Source: an uncultured Clostridia bacterium (lineage in GTDB: Bacteria; Bacillota; Clostridia; Oscillospirales; Butyricicoccaceae). Taken from it: a stretch of DNA of 64,000 bases. This document shows, piece by piece, positions 8,319 to 18,398 of this stretch (the stretch's first letter is position 1; the number at the start of each line of letters is the position of its first letter). The stretch covers positions 1 through 64,000 of the forward strand of contig CALWAP010000001.1 of NCBI GenBank assembly GCA_944375715.1, written 5' to 3'. Below the pieces are notes generated by a model. The model saw only the letters and a program-made list of their open reading frames with translations. It was not told the DNA's origin and did not search any database. The position numbers and the translations under genes are program-made.

Positions 8319-11300
8319 ATGGATATTCTCGGCAAATTCATATCAAAAACTCCCGAATACAAGGATATAATGTCGGCTTTGGATTTCGGCAGCCGCAGCA
8401 TATCGGTCTACGGCATGTCGGAAATACATCAGGCCCTTTTCATATCCTGCCTGAGGGAAAACCTTAAACGCCCAATGGCCGTCATAGCAAAAAACGAACG
8501 CTCTGCCGAAGGGCTGGCCGCCGACTTTTCAGCGCTGACAGGCAATACCGCCGCCTTTTTGCCCTGCCGTGATATCGTATTTCACAACATCGACAATGCC
8601 TCCAGAGAAAACGAGCATATGCGCCTTAAGGCCCTCTCACTCTTTATGAACGGGACTGCCCCTGTTCTTTTTACGACTGCCGAGGCCATGATGCTCTATA
8701 CCATGCCTCCCCGGCTGCTGGCCTCTTCCTCTTTGACTATTTCATCGGGTGAGGATTATGATCTGCAGGAAATAAGCGGCAGCCTTTCAAAATGGGGGTA
8801 CTCTCGATGCGAAAATGTAGAGGGCCCCGGTCAGTTCGCCGTCAGGGGCGGCATCCTTGATGTCTTTTCACCGGGCCAGCCTCAGCCCGTCAGGGCAGAG
8901 TTCTGGGGTGACACGGTCGATTCCCTTGGTTTCTTTGATCCCCTTACCCAGCGCAGGACCGAAAATATCCCTTCGGTCGATATAATCCCCTGCGCTGAGG
9001 TGCTCCCCCATATAAGCGGGGAAGTCACAAAGAGCCTGCGCCAAAGGCTGGAGCATATATCCAAGCTCAAATCCTCATCCCAAAAGCTTAAAGAAACGCT
9101 GGCCCAGGACCTGGAAAAAATAGACAACTCCATATCCTTCCCGTCAGCTGACAGGTACCTTTCCTGCATATATGAAAAACCGTCCTCGGCCTTTGACTAC
9201 CTGCCTGAGGACACGGTTTTGGTCTTTGCCGAAAGCCCCGCCTGTCTCGAGGCTGCCAAGGGTTATGAATACCGCATGAGCGAGGATGTTTCCCATCTTC
9301 TGGAAGAAGGTGTGCTTGCCCCTTCCCCAGAGGGCTATTGCCTGTCCCTTGCACAGTTCAAGGATTTCAGCCTTGGTCATACAATTTTCTCCTTTGATCA
9401 GTTTTTAAGCTCCCAGGGTTTCCCGCCGGATTCTATAATCTCCCTTTCGGCACGCCAGCTGCCTTCCTACGGCGGCAGCCTTGATACGGCGTGTTCCGAT
9501 ATTTCCTCATACCTCAAGCTGGGCTATACGGTAATAGCCCTGGCGGGCGGCGCCCAGAGGGCGCTGAGCCTGAAAACCGTCCTTGAAGCCAGAAATATTC
9601 CTTGCATAAATGATGATGGAACACTGCATGAAGGGAAGGTCATAATATCCCGCGACAACCTTTCCTGCGGCTTTGAATACCCATCGGTCAAATTGGCCGT
9701 AATTACCGAAGGACAGCTTTCCGCGAGAAAAAATGCCCCGTCCAAAAAAACATCAAAGAGCAAGAAAAACGCCATAACATTCAGCGACCTGCATCCCGGT
9801 GACCTGGTGGTACACGAAAAGCACGGCATAGGCCGTTTTGTTGGAGTGGAACGCATCAGTGTCGACAAGGTCTGGCGTGATTATATCAAGATAGCCTTTG
9901 CCGGTACCGATTTTGTTTTTGTACCTGCCACCTCGCTGGATGTTATATCAAAATACATAGGCGCCGGCGAAAATACCGAGGTCAAGCTGTCCCGCCTGGG
10001 TGGTACCACCTGGGCAAAAACCAAGACAAGAGCCAAAAAGGCGGCCAGAGACCTGGCCCAGGGGCTTTTGAAACTTTATGCCGCAAGGCAGAATACCCCA
10101 GGGTTTGCCTTCTTTCCCGATGATGATTGGCAGCGGAGCTTTGAAGAGCGTTTCCCCTTTGACGAAACCGAAGATCAGTTGGCCTGTGCGGCCGAAATAA
10201 AGGCCGATATGCAGAAGCCTTATCCCATGGATCGCCTTTTGTGCGGAGATGTGGGCTTCGGCAAGACCGAAGTGGCTTTTAGGGCAATCATGAAGTGCAT
10301 ACTTTCGGGCAAACAGGCGGCCATTTTGGTGCCGACCACAGTTTTGGCCAGGCAGCACTACCTTTCTGCAAAGCAACGCTTCACAGGCTATCCGGTCAAT
10401 GTCGATATGCTCAGCCGCTTTCGCACGCCCGGACAGCAGCGCGAGACTCTCAGGGAGCTAAGGACAGGTGCCTGCGATCTGCTTATCGGAACACACAGAA
10501 TTCTGCAAAAGGATATAAAATTCAAAGATCTGGGACTTTTGGTCGTTGATGAAGAGCAGCGCTTCGGGGTTTCTCACAAGGAAAAGATAAAGGAGATGGC
10601 CACCTCGGTCGATGTGCTGACATTGACGGCGACGCCGATACCCAGGACCCTTAACATGGCCCTTTCGGGAATAAGGGATATGTCGGTTCTGGAAGAACCC
10701 CCTGCGGGCAGAATGCCCGTCCAGACATATGTTTTGGAGCATGACGATGTGATAATCAGAGATGCCATCAGAAAGGAGCTGGCCCGCGGAGGCCAGGTCT
10801 ATTACCTCCACAATCGCATCGACAATATTGAAGAGGTGGCTTCTTCCCTTCAAAAAGCTTTCCCCGACGCCAGGATAGATACAGCCCACGGCAAAATGGG
10901 TGAAAAACGTATGGGTGAGGTCATGGGCAAAGCCTATGCCGGCGAAATAGACATCCTCGTCTGCACAACTATAATAGAAACGGGCGTCGACATTCCCAAT
11001 GTCAACACACTGATAATCGAAGACGCTGATCATATGGGTCTTGCCCAGCTCCACCAGATAAGGGGCAGGGTCGGCAGATCTCAGAGGAACGCTTTCGCCT
11101 ATCTCACATACCGCAAGGGCAAGGTGTTAAGCGAAATCGCCCAGAAACGCCTTGCTGCAATAAGGGAATTTGCCGAGTTCGGCTCAGGTTTCAAAATAGC
11201 CATGCGCGACCTTGAAATAAGGGGCGCCGGGAACGTGCTGGGCGCCGAGCAGAGCGGCCACATGATGAGTGTCGGATATGATATGTATTTAAGGCTTTTG

Positions 11301-11783
11301 GAAGAAGCCTCTGCCGAGCTCAAGGGTGAACCCCTGCCCCAGCGTACCGAGTGCACGGCAGATATCATGGTATCGGCGGGGCTGCCACAGAACTATGTTT
11401 CCGACGCGGCTCTGAGGATCGACCTTTACAGGCGGATATCCATGATAAGCTCCCAGGAAGACTTCTATGATATGCAGGACGAGCTGCTTGACCGTTTCGG
11501 CGATCTTCCGGCTCCTGCCCAGGCCCTTTTGGATATCGCCCTGCTGCGCTCCAAAGCGTCCTCAAACGGCATAAACGAAATAACCCAGAAGGGCAAGAAC
11601 CTCATGCTCTACTTCCTGAAAACCGACATGAAAAAGATAGCCGATGTATGTTCTTCGCCTGATTTCAGGGGGCGCATACTCTTCTCGGCAGGTGAAAAGC
11701 CTTACCTTACATTAAAACTTCAGCCCGGAGAATCACCTCTGGACGCCGCCGTTATCCTTGTCGATTTGTACGCCGGACAATAA
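8319..11783 (+). CDS. mfd: Transcription-repair coupling factor
   Basis: Mfd removes stalled RNA polymerase from DNA lesions and recruits UvrA. At 1154 aa it is full length. In order it shows the UvrB-like N-terminal module ([16 protein letters not shown] near residue 170), the CarD-like RNA polymerase-interaction domain ([18 protein letters not shown] near 490), the translocase with Walker [12 protein letters not shown] and box DEEQRFGV, the SATP-equivalent [13 protein letters not shown], and the RGRVGR motif VI, then the TRCF C-terminal domain. GGAG precedes the ATG. Position after pth is the common Bacillota arrangement. Confidence 0.97.
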   Translation: MDILGKFISKTPEYKDIMSALDFGSRSISVYGMSEIHQALFISCLRENLKRPMAVIAKNERSAEGLAADFSALTGNTAAFLPCRDIVFHNIDNASRENEHMRLKALSLFMNGTAPVLFTTAEAMMLYTMPPRLLASSSLTISSGEDYDLQEISGSLSKWGYSRCENVEGPGQFAVRGGILDVFSPGQPQPVRAEFWGDTVDSLGFFDPLTQRRTENIPSVDIIPCAEVLPHISGEVTKSLRQRLEHISKLKSSSQKLKETLAQDLEKIDNSISFPSADRYLSCIYEKPSSAFDYLPEDTVLVFAESPACLEAAKGYEYRMSEDVSHLLEEGVLAPSPEGYCLSLAQFKDFSLGHTIFSFDQFLSSQGFPPDSIISLSARQLPSYGGSLDTACSDISSYLKLGYTVIALAGGAQRALSLKTVLEARNIPCINDDGTLHEGKVIISRDNLSCGFEYPSVKLAVITEGQLSARKNAPSKKTSKSKKNAITFSDLHPGDLVVHEKHGIGRFVGVERISVDKVWRDYIKIAFAGTDFVFVPATSLDVISKYIGAGENTEVKLSRLGGTTWAKTKTRAKKAARDLAQGLLKLYAARQNTPGFAFFPDDDWQRSFEERFPFDETEDQLACAAEIKADMQKPYPMDRLLCGDVGFGKTEVAFRAIMKCILSGKQAAILVPTTVLARQHYLSAKQRFTGYPVNVDMLSRFRTPGQQRETLRELRTGACDLLIGTHRILQKDIKFKDLGLLVVDEEQRFGVSHKEKIKEMATSVDVLTLTATPIPRTLNMALSGIRDMSVLEEPPAGRMPVQTYVLEHDDVIIRDAIRKELARGGQVYYLHNRIDNIEEVASSLQKAFPDARIDTAHGKMGEKRMGEVMGKAYAGEIDILVCTTIIETGVDIPNVNTLIIEDADHMGLAQLHQIRGRVGRSQRNAFAYLTYRKGKVLSEIAQKRLAAIREFAEFGSGFKIAMRDLEIRGAGNVLGAEQSGHMMSVGYDMYLRLLEEASAELKGEPLPQRTECTADIMVSAGLPQNYVSDAALRIDLYRRISMISSQEDFYDMQDELLDRFGDLPAPAQALLDIALLRSKASSNGINEITQKGKNLMLYFLKTDMKKIADVCSSPDFRGRILFSAGEKPYLTLKLQPGESPLDAAVILVDLYAGQ

Positions 11784-11794
11784 TATGGTACAAT
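11766..11794 (+). promoter_or_regulatory. Probable sigma-A promoter of the foldase/nnrE/GNAT unit
   Basis: TTGTAC and TACAAT are 17 bp apart with TGG directly before the -10. It overlaps the 3' end of mfd and lies 38 nt before the next start codon. Confidence 0.6.
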
Positions 11795-11831
11795 AATCGA
11801 GTATTAACCCTTTGTACTGCGGAGTGAACCT

Positions 11832-12824
11832 ATGAAAAAATATCTTATCGGCATATTTGCCCTTCTTCTGCTGCTTAATATTTTCAGCTGCTCATCAAGC
11901 CCTACGGCAATGAAGGTCGGCACCATCAGGATTGACGCCTCCGAATATGCCTATTATCTCAATTACAACCGTCTTAACCTTGATAACCTGACCTCGGCCG
12001 GCGTACTGCCGGGGGAAGGAGAACTGCTGGCCCAGGCCAGAAGCCAGACCGAGCAGCAGATAGAACGCTATTCTATCATAAGGCTTGAATGCCAAAAGCT
12101 GGGGCTGGAGCTTTCCTCCGAGCAGAAATCTCAAATGGAAGAAGAAAAACAGCAGCTTATCGATTCTCTGGGAGGGCTTTACGGTTATCTGGAATATCTG
12201 AGATCCAATGCCCTGACCGACCGCCTTTACGACAAGCTGCAGGAAAACAACCACTACTATGCGATGCTATATGAATATGTGACCTCGGGTGAGGACAGCG
12301 GGGTATATACCGACCAGCAGCTCAGGCAGTATTTTGCCGACAATTATATAAAAGTAAAATACATACGCTTTTCCACGCTGGACCAATCGGGCAGCCTTCT
12401 TGAAGAGGATGAGCTCAACGGCATACTTGAAACGGCTGAATCGGTCCTTGAAAACATCCAAAGCGGGCAGATGACCTTTGATGAGGCCATGTCCCTTTAC
12501 AATGATGACCCCATCATGACAGCCAGCCCCGGCGGCATCACGGTCAGCGCCCAGGACGGCGGCACCGAATATATTGCCGACGCCTTTGAACTTTCGGACA
12601 GCGAAACAGGCGGGGTCTATGCTTACAGCGACGGCTTTTATATCCTGAACCGTCAGGCTGTCGACCTGGGATATTTTGACGAAAACCGCGACCAGATAAC
12701 CTCCACTGCCCGGGATTGGGCCTTTGACAATTATATTTCCAGCGCTTCACAGAATGTAGCTGTATCCAAAAATTCGGTATGCGGCAAGATAACCTTTGAA
12801 AATCTGTTTGATTATGTAAAGTGA
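11832..12824 (+). CDS. PrsA/SurA-like peptidyl-prolyl isomerase lipoprotein
   Basis: A predicted lipoprotein of 330 aa that probably helps exported proteins fold. The signal peptide has a lipobox-like IFSC with the lipidated Cys near residue 20. An N-terminal helical SurA/PrsA-type segment with many Gln and Glu follows. Residues from about 170 to 285 fit a parvulin (PpiC) domain: KVKYIRFSTL, SGQMTFDEAMSLYNDDP, GGITV, AFELSD, and GFYILNRQAVDLG at the end. The expected parvulin histidines are not obvious, so it may act as a chaperone without isomerase activity. It is eight bases from nnrE and likely co-transcribed with it. Confidence 0.75.
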   Translation: MKKYLIGIFALLLLLNIFSCSSSPTAMKVGTIRIDASEYAYYLNYNRLNLDNLTSAGVLPGEGELLAQARSQTEQQIERYSIIRLECQKLGLELSSEQKSQMEEEKQQLIDSLGGLYGYLEYLRSNALTDRLYDKLQENNHYYAMLYEYVTSGEDSGVYTDQQLRQYFADNYIKVKYIRFSTLDQSGSLLEEDELNGILETAESVLENIQSGQMTFDEAMSLYNDDPIMTASPGGITVSAQDGGTEYIADAFELSDSETGGVYAYSDGFYILNRQAVDLGYFDENRDQITSTARDWAFDNYISSASQNVAVSKNSVCGKITFENLFDYVK

Positions 12825-12831
12825 GGTAACC

Positions 12832-13452
12832 ATGACCCTTACGGCAAAAGAGATGAAAGCGGCCGAAAAAGCGGCCTTTGAAAGGGGTATATCTTATCTG
12901 CAGATGATGGAAAACGCTGGCCGTCAGGCCTTTGAGCTGCTTCTGTCCCGAAGGCCGGACATAAAAACAGCCGCCGTTTTTTGCGGCAGCGGCGGCTGCG
13001 GCGGCGATGCGTTGGTATTGGCAAGGCTGCTTAAGCAAAAAGGAGCAGAGGTGCTTATTATCCTCTGCTGCGGAAAGCCCCGGCATCAGGACGCCGTTAC
13101 CAATTTTTATCTGGCGGCTTCCTTAGATATCCCCATGGTGGTGGGTTCCCTGCTCACCCAGGAGGATATTGATTTTATCCGTTCGGCCGACGCTGTCATC
13201 GACGGTATATACGGCACGGGATTTCACGGCGAGCTGGGGCTTGAGCAGGAGGTATGCTGCGGCGTCATAAACAGTTCAAACGGCCTAAAGCTGGCCCTGG
13301 ACATTCCCAGCGGCCTTGAGTGCGACAGCGGCATTGCCGCCCAGGGGACTGTAAATGCAAATTTGACTGTCGCATTCCACGCATTCAAGCCCTGCCACGA
13401 AAAGGCCCCCGAAATATGCGGCGAAGTCGTTTTGGCCGATATCGGCATCTGA
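12832..13452 (+). CDS. nnrE: NAD(P)H-hydrate epimerase
   Basis: This repairs damaged NAD(P)H by interconverting the R and S hydrates so that a dehydratase can restore the cofactor. The 206-aa product is a single YjeF N-terminal domain. Visible are the opening TAKEMKAAEKAAFERGIS, CGSGGCGGDALVLARLL (the GxGxNGGDG-like nucleotide loop), and DAVIDGIYGTGFHGEL, followed by LALDIPSGLECDSG. The ADP-dependent dehydratase (NnrD) half, often fused in bacteria, is absent and must be encoded elsewhere. Confidence 0.88.
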   Translation: MTLTAKEMKAAEKAAFERGISYLQMMENAGRQAFELLLSRRPDIKTAAVFCGSGGCGGDALVLARLLKQKGAEVLIILCCGKPRHQDAVTNFYLAASLDIPMVVGSLLTQEDIDFIRSADAVIDGIYGTGFHGELGLEQEVCCGVINSSNGLKLALDIPSGLECDSGIAAQGTVNANLTVAFHAFKPCHEKAPEICGEVVLADIGI

Positions 13453-13453
13453 C

Positions 13454-14077
13454 ATGAGAGCAGAGGAATATCTTAAAGACCCGTGCAGGGCCTCGTCACT
13501 TTGCTTTCGCAAAAGCCTTCTTCCCCCTCCTGAGGGAATATTGGTAATTGACGGCGGGCAGCCTTTGCCGCATTGGGCTTTAAATCTCGAATGCCAAAAA
13601 TATTTCAAGCTGATCCACAACCTGAAATCGGTCCCCCGCCCGGCCCTGCCGGGCTTTTCGGTAAAAAGGGCCGAAAGGTCCGACCTTCCGCTCATGCGGG
13701 ACATAATAAACCGAAGCTATGAGGATATATCGGTCGATCTGGACTATCTTGTTTCCCTCACCCGTCTTTCCGGCTATGAACCTGACCTTTGGCTGATGGC
13801 TTATGACGAAAAAGGCTGCCCCGCAGGCTGCGCCATAGCCGAAATCGGCAGGGAAATAAAGGAGGGCTACATCGAGTGGCTTCAGGTGCTTCCCTCTTTC
13901 AGGCGAAAAGGCCTTGGTTCGGCGCTGGTAAGCGAGCTTTTAAGACGGATGGCCCTGGGCGGAGCGGATTTTTGCACCGTTTCGGGCAAGGCCAGCAATC
14001 CTTCGGCTCCTGAAGCCCTTTATCGAAAATGCGGCTTCGAAGGCAACGGCCTGTGGCTGGTTTTTAAAAAGCAATAA
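13454..14077 (+). CDS. GNAT-family N-acetyltransferase
   Basis: Acetyl-CoA-dependent acetyltransferase with unknown substrate, 207 aa. Residues from about 70 onward form the GNAT fold: an RAERSDLPLMRDIINRSY start, IEWLQVLPSFRRKGLGSALV holding the acetyl-CoA loop R-R-K-G-L-G-S, and NPSAPEALYRKCGFEGN near the end. The first 65 residues are an extension that I do not recognise. The ATG is one base after the nnrE stop, so translation is likely coupled. Confidence 0.82.
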   Translation: MRAEEYLKDPCRASSLCFRKSLLPPPEGILVIDGGQPLPHWALNLECQKYFKLIHNLKSVPRPALPGFSVKRAERSDLPLMRDIINRSYEDISVDLDYLVSLTRLSGYEPDLWLMAYDEKGCPAGCAIAEIGREIKEGYIEWLQVLPSFRRKGLGSALVSELLRRMALGGADFCTVSGKASNPSAPEALYRKCGFEGNGLWLVFKKQ

Positions 14078-14078
14078 G

Positions 14079-14107
14079 AAAAGGGCACGCTTTTGCGTGC
14101 CCTTTTT
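14079..14107. terminator. Bidirectional terminator
   Basis: GGGCACGC and GCGTGCCC form an 8-bp stem with a TTTT loop. Five T follow on the plus strand and an A run precedes it, so it can end both the GNAT gene (plus) and nfnB (minus). Confidence 0.92.
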
Positions 14108-14129
14108 ATCTGCCCAAAGGCAGGTTTAT

Positions 14130-15524
14130 TTATTTGTTCTTGAGGTACTCGTCTATCGACTTTGCTGCCGTCTTGCCTGCGCCCATGGCCAGAATGACGG
14201 TAGCAGCACCTGTGGAAGCATCGCCGCCTGCGAAAACGCCGACCCTGGAAGTGCCGCCGTTCTCAGATGTCACGATGCAGCCCTTCTTGTTAGTATCAAG
14301 GCCGGGAGTCGTGGAACGGATAAGAGGGTTGGGGGATGTGCCCAGAGCGGGGATAACGGTGTCGACATCCATCGTAAAGTCGCTGCCCTCGATGGGGGAA
14401 GGACGGCGCCTGCCCGAAGCATCGGGCTCGCCCAGCTGCATCTCTACGCAGTGGAGCTTGCAGACCCTGCCCTTGTCGTCGCCCTCGATGGAAGTGGGAG
14501 CCGACAGGAACTTGAAGATGATACCCTCTTCCATGGCGTGATGGACCTCTTCCTTCCTGGCGGGAAGCTCTTCCTCACCCCTGCGGTATACTATGTAAAC
14601 CGTTTCAGCACCCATTCTCTTGGCGCAGCGGGCGGCATCCATGGCGACATTGCCGCCGCCGATAACGGCCACGCTCTTGCTGTGCATAACAGGGGTATCG
14701 CAGTTCTCAGCGCCCCTGAAAGCCTTCATGAGGTTAATACGGGTCAGATACTCATTAGCCGAATAAACGCCGCAGAGGCTCTCGCCGGGGATCTGTGCAA
14801 ACATCGGCAAGCCTGCGCCCGAGCCGATAAAGACGGCCTCAAAGCCCTCTTCCTCAAATATCTCGTCTATCGAAAGGACCTTGCCTATAACCATGTTGGT
14901 TTCGATCTTGACGCCCATCTTCATAAGGTTCTCAACTTCCTTGTTAACTATCTCCTTGGGAAGCCTGAACTCGGGTATGCCGTAGGACAGAACGCCGCCG
15001 GCCACATGCAGCGCCTCGAAAACGGTGACATCATAGCCCATCCTGGCAAGCTCGCCTGCGCAGGTAAGGCCGGCAGGGCCCGAACCGATAACGGCGACCT
15101 TCCTGCCGTTCTTGGGAGCTGTTTCGACATTGGCAATGCCGTTTTCCCTGGCCCAATCGGCCACGAACCTTTCAAGACGGCCAATAGCGACAGGTTCGCC
15201 CTTTATACCCCTGATGCACTTGCTTTCGCACTGTGTTTCCTGGGGACATACACGGCCCGAAATGGCGGGAAGTGCGTTGGCGTTGCTCAGGATCTTATAA
15301 GCGCCCTCCAGGTCCTTCTCCCTTATCTTGGCGATAAACTGAGGAATGGGGACCGATACGGGGCAGCCGCCGACGCAGGGAGAGTTTTTGCAGTTAAGGC
15401 AGCGCTCAGCCTCTTCCATGGCCTGCTCAAGGGTGTAGCCCTGGGCGACTTCCAGGAAGTTCTTGTTCCTGACATTGGGCTCCTGCTCTGCCATTTTTAC
15501 CTTTGTAAGTGACATGTTAGGCAT
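14130..15524 (-). CDS. nfnB: NfnB-type FAD/4Fe-4S oxidoreductase (GltB small-subunit family)
   Basis: Probable large subunit of the electron-bifurcating NADH-dependent reduced ferredoxin:NADP+ oxidoreductase, 464 aa. Cys 42, 45, 50, 54 and Cys 93, 99, 103 supply the two N-terminal iron-sulfur sites. The first dinucleotide fold is VIGSGPAGLTCAGELA and the second is VIGGGNVAMDAARCA, as in glutamate synthase small subunits. It overlaps the preceding nfnA gene by 8 bp, the arrangement seen for Nfn. The alternative is a stand-alone glutamate synthase or sulfide dehydrogenase subunit, but the NfnA-like neighbour favours Nfn. Confidence 0.85.
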   Translation of the reverse strand: MPNMSLTKVKMAEQEPNVRNKNFLEVAQGYTLEQAMEEAERCLNCKNSPCVGGCPVSVPIPQFIAKIREKDLEGAYKILSNANALPAISGRVCPQETQCESKCIRGIKGEPVAIGRLERFVADWARENGIANVETAPKNGRKVAVIGSGPAGLTCAGELARMGYDVTVFEALHVAGGVLSYGIPEFRLPKEIVNKEVENLMKMGVKIETNMVIGKVLSIDEIFEEEGFEAVFIGSGAGLPMFAQIPGESLCGVYSANEYLTRINLMKAFRGAENCDTPVMHSKSVAVIGGGNVAMDAARCAKRMGAETVYIVYRRGEEELPARKEEVHHAMEEGIIFKFLSAPTSIEGDDKGRVCKLHCVEMQLGEPDASGRRRPSPIEGSDFTMDVDTVIPALGTSPNPLIRSTTPGLDTNKKGCIVTSENGGTSRVGVFAGGDASTGAATVILAMGAGKTAAKSIDEYLKNK

Positions 15525-16374
15525 TCGTCTTACCTCTCAATCTGCAAATATATTCTTCCTTCTTCTGTGTCTCAAATTCCTTGTAGGAATTGTTGCGGGC
15601 GATGACCTCGTCAAAGTCGACCAGATGGCCGTCGAAGTCGGGGCCGTCGACGCAGGCGAACTTGGTCTCGCCGCCGACCGTGACGCGGCAGCAGCCGCAC
15701 ATGCCGGTGCCGTCAACCATTATGGGGTTCATGCTGATCGTAGTGGGGATATTGTACTCCTTGGTCAGCTTACATACGAACTTCATCATAAGAAGAGGAC
15801 CGATAGCCACGGCATGGTCATACTTGTTGCCTTCTTCGATAAGGGCCTTGAGCCTGTCGGTGCCGAAACCATGGAAACCGTAGTCGCCGATATCGGTGCA
15901 CATATAAAGGTTTGTGCAGGCTTCCTTCATCTCATCCTCGAGGATGATAAGGTCCTTATTCCTGAAACCGGCTATAAGGTCGACTTCTACGCCGGCCTCA
16001 TGCAGGGCCTTGGCGATGGGGTAAGCGATGGCGCAGCCGGCGCCGCCGCCGACAACGGCGACCTTCTTGCCCATTTCGGCAATGTTGGTGGGAACACCCA
16101 GCGGTCCGACAAAATCATGCAGGCACTCGCCCTCGTTGAGCTCGTCCAAAGCCAGGGTGGTCTTGCCGACCTTCTGATAAATGATGGTGACCGTGCCCTT
16201 TTCCTTATCGGTGGCAGCAATGGTCAGAGGTATCCTCTCGCCGTCCTCATCGACCCTGAGGATGATGAACTGTCCGGCCTTGGCCTTTTTGGCGATAAGG
16301 GGGGCATGGATCTCCATAAGGGTGATGTCAGGCTTCAGAGGTTTCTTCAAAACGATCTGATATTTCTTCTCCAT
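15517..16374 (-). CDS. nfnA: NfnA-type FAD/NAD and 2Fe-2S oxidoreductase subunit
   Basis: Small subunit (285 aa) of the same complex, related to dihydroorotate dehydrogenase electron-transfer subunit PyrK. It has an FAD-binding barrel, the nucleotide-binding VVGGGAGCAIAYPIA at about 107-121, and a 2Fe-2S site from Cys226, Cys228, Cys229 and Cys241 (GTGMCGCCR, FACVDGP). With NfnB it would link NADH, NADPH and ferredoxin pools, as expected in an anaerobe. A good promoter lies directly upstream. Confidence 0.85.
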   Translation of the reverse strand: MEKKYQIVLKKPLKPDITLMEIHAPLIAKKAKAGQFIILRVDEDGERIPLTIAATDKEKGTVTIIYQKVGKTTLALDELNEGECLHDFVGPLGVPTNIAEMGKKVAVVGGGAGCAIAYPIAKALHEAGVEVDLIAGFRNKDLIILEDEMKEACTNLYMCTDIGDYGFHGFGTDRLKALIEEGNKYDHAVAIGPLLMMKFVCKLTKEYNIPTTISMNPIMVDGTGMCGCCRVTVGGETKFACVDGPDFDGHLVDFDEVIARNNSYKEFETQKKEEYICRLRGKTNA

Positions 16375-16425
16375 CTGTACTCTCCTTAATTATTAATAAT
16401 AATCAGAGTTTTTGCACACAATATT

Positions 16426-16454
16426 ATCGTAAGGCCTAACCCACTGTTTGTCAA
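16426..16454 (-). promoter_or_regulatory. Sigma-A promoter of nfnAB
   Basis: Minus-strand TTGACA (perfect -35) and TACGAT are 17 bp apart, 52 nt before the nfnA start and immediately downstream of the typA terminator. Confidence 0.7.
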
Positions 16455-16456
16455 CA

Positions 16457-16491
16457 TTAAAAAGGCACAATCTTCAAGCGATTGTGCCTTT
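16457..16491 (-). terminator. Terminator of typA
   Basis: A 12-bp stem (AAAGGCACAATC with GATTGTGCCTTT) around a 7-nt loop has A/T runs on both sides. It lies just after the typA stop on the minus strand. Confidence 0.92.
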
Positions 16492-16501
16492 TTAATTGAT
16501 A

Positions 16502-18334
16502 TTACTGCTGTTTTGCGGCGTTGCCGCGGTTTTTTGCCCTGAGCTGGTTATTGAGTATGACCTTCCTTATCCTGAGGCTCTTGGGGGTGACCTCGATAAG
16601 TTCATCATCAGCTATAAACTCTATACAGGCTTCAAGGCTCATCTGCCTGGGCGGCACAAGTCGCATGGCGTCATCGCTGCCGGCGGCACGCATATTTGTG
16701 ACATGCTTTTTCTTACAGACATTGACATTTATATCCTCGGCCTTGGGCGACTGTCCGACGACCATGCCCTCATAGACCTTAGTGCCCGGGGTTATGAACA
16801 AAACTCCCCTGTCCTGGGCATTGAAAAGGCCGTATGTCACGGCTTCGCCCGTTTCAAAGGCGACAAGCGAGCCCGTCGTCCTGGTCATGATATCACCCTT
16901 ATAGGGGACATAACCGCTGAAAACCGAGCTCATTATGCCCTCTCCGCGGGTGTCGGTCAAAAACTCGTTTCGATATCCGAAAAGACCCCTTGATGGAACC
17001 TGGTACTCAAGGCGCATGCGGCTGTCGCCCTGAGGGTTCATCTGGACAAGTTCGCCTTTGCGCGAACCTATCTTTTCCATGACTGCACCTACGCTTTCGT
17101 TGGGCACATCACAGACCAGAGTCTCCACCGGCTCCATTTTCACCCCGTTTTCCTCTTTGTAAAGAACCTTGGGCGCGCCTACGCAGAACTCGTACCCCTC
17201 TCTGCGCATGGTTTCGATAAGTATCGACAGGTGCATCTCTCCCCTGCCAGCCACTTTAAAGCTCTCGGTAGAGTCGGTCTCGGTAACCCTCAAGGACACA
17301 TCCTTCAAAAGCTCCCTCATAAGGCGCTCACGCAGATGGCGGGAGGTTACAAACTTGCCCTCGGTCCCGGCAAAGGGACCGTTGTTGACGGAAAAGGTCA
17401 TTTCCACCGTAGGCTCCGATATCTTGACAAAGGGCAGGGCCTCGGGCGCTTCAGGGGCGCAAATTGTGTCTCCTATGGTTATGTCGGATATTCCCGAAAG
17501 GCAGATTATCTCGCCGGCCTTTGCCGATTCGATAGGTACCCTATTCAGCCCCTCTATTCCGTAAAGGTTGACGGCCTTGGATTTATAAGGTTCGTGGCTG
17601 CCGTGATAATGACATACAACGACATCCTGATTCTTTTTTATCTCGCCCCTTTCAAGGCGGCCTATGCATATCCTGCCGACATAGTCATTATAGTCAATAG
17701 AGGAAACAAGCATCTGCATGGGGCCTTCCTCGTCGACATTGGGGCAGTCGATATGCTCGAGTATGGCGTCAAAAAGGGGAATAAGATTCTCGTGAGGGCC
17801 TTCGGGCGCAAGCGACGCCGTACCATCCCTGCCCGAGCAGAAAAGAACGGGTGAGTTGAGCTGGTCATCATTGGCATCAAGGCTTATAAGAAGATCCAGC
17901 ACCTCGTCAATGACCTCATTTATCCTGGCGTCTGGCCTGTCTATCTTATTGATGACAACTACGACCTTATGCCCCAGAGAAAGGGCCTTCTGCAAAACAA
18001 ACCTGGTCTGTGGCATGGGACCCTCGGCAGCATCTACCAAAAGCAGAACTCCGTTGACCATTTTGAGTATTCTTTCGACCTCGCCCCCAAAATCGGCATG
18101 GCCCGGTGTATCTATTATATTAATCTTGACGCCCTTATAATGAACAGAGGTATTTTTGGCAAGTATCGTTATGCCGCGTTCCCTTTCCAGGTCATTGCTG
18201 TCCATGACCCTTTCGGCCACAGCCTGATTCTCCCTGAAAATGCCGCTCTGCTTGAGCATTTCGTCGACCAGCGTGGTTTTGCCGTGGTCAACATGGGCGA
18301 CAATAGCTATATTCCTGAGGTCTTCTCTTAACAT
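16502..18334 (-). CDS. typA: Ribosome-associated GTPase TypA/BipA
   Basis: Translational GTPase of 610 aa implicated in ribosome assembly and stress growth. It opens with the G1 motif HVDHGKTTLVDEM, then RGITI, DTPGHADFGGEV, NKIDRPDAR and the later EF-G-like domains; the C-terminal part has the BipA-specific RGLFGYRNEFLTDTRGEG. Length is normal. AAGGGGAT precedes the ATG. A perfect consensus promoter lies 36-64 nt upstream. Confidence 0.96.
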   Translation of the reverse strand: MLREDLRNIAIVAHVDHGKTTLVDEMLKQSGIFRENQAVAERVMDSNDLERERGITILAKNTSVHYKGVKINIIDTPGHADFGGEVERILKMVNGVLLLVDAAEGPMPQTRFVLQKALSLGHKVVVVINKIDRPDARINEVIDEVLDLLISLDANDDQLNSPVLFCSGRDGTASLAPEGPHENLIPLFDAILEHIDCPNVDEEGPMQMLVSSIDYNDYVGRICIGRLERGEIKKNQDVVVCHYHGSHEPYKSKAVNLYGIEGLNRVPIESAKAGEIICLSGISDITIGDTICAPEAPEALPFVKISEPTVEMTFSVNNGPFAGTEGKFVTSRHLRERLMRELLKDVSLRVTETDSTESFKVAGRGEMHLSILIETMRREGYEFCVGAPKVLYKEENGVKMEPVETLVCDVPNESVGAVMEKIGSRKGELVQMNPQGDSRMRLEYQVPSRGLFGYRNEFLTDTRGEGIMSSVFSGYVPYKGDIMTRTTGSLVAFETGEAVTYGLFNAQDRGVLFITPGTKVYEGMVVGQSPKAEDINVNVCKKKHVTNMRAAGSDDAMRLVPPRQMSLEACIEFIADDELIEVTPKSLRIRKVILNNQLRAKNRGNAAKQQ

Positions 18335-18369
18335 AAATATCCCCTTACATACGGATTTTCTAACGATTT

Positions 18370-18398
18370 ATTATATCTCCGTATACTTTCCCTGTCAA
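18370..18398 (-). promoter_or_regulatory. Consensus sigma-A promoter of typA
   Basis: Both hexamers are perfect on the minus strand: TTGACA, 17 bp, TATAAT. The -35 element overlaps the last codons of gerAB. Confidence 0.85.

Noticed and set aside
12832..14077. nnrE and GNAT as one fused gene
   Set aside because: A stop codon and a new ATG separate them, and each product is complete for its family.
14097..15512. A 471-codon open frame on the plus strand opposite nfnB
   Set aside because: It is antisense to a clearly conserved gene and has no recognisable domain or ribosome site; it results from high-GC codon bias on the other strand.
15463..16389. A 308-codon plus-strand open frame opposite nfnA
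   Set aside because: Antisense shadow of nfnA with no family features.
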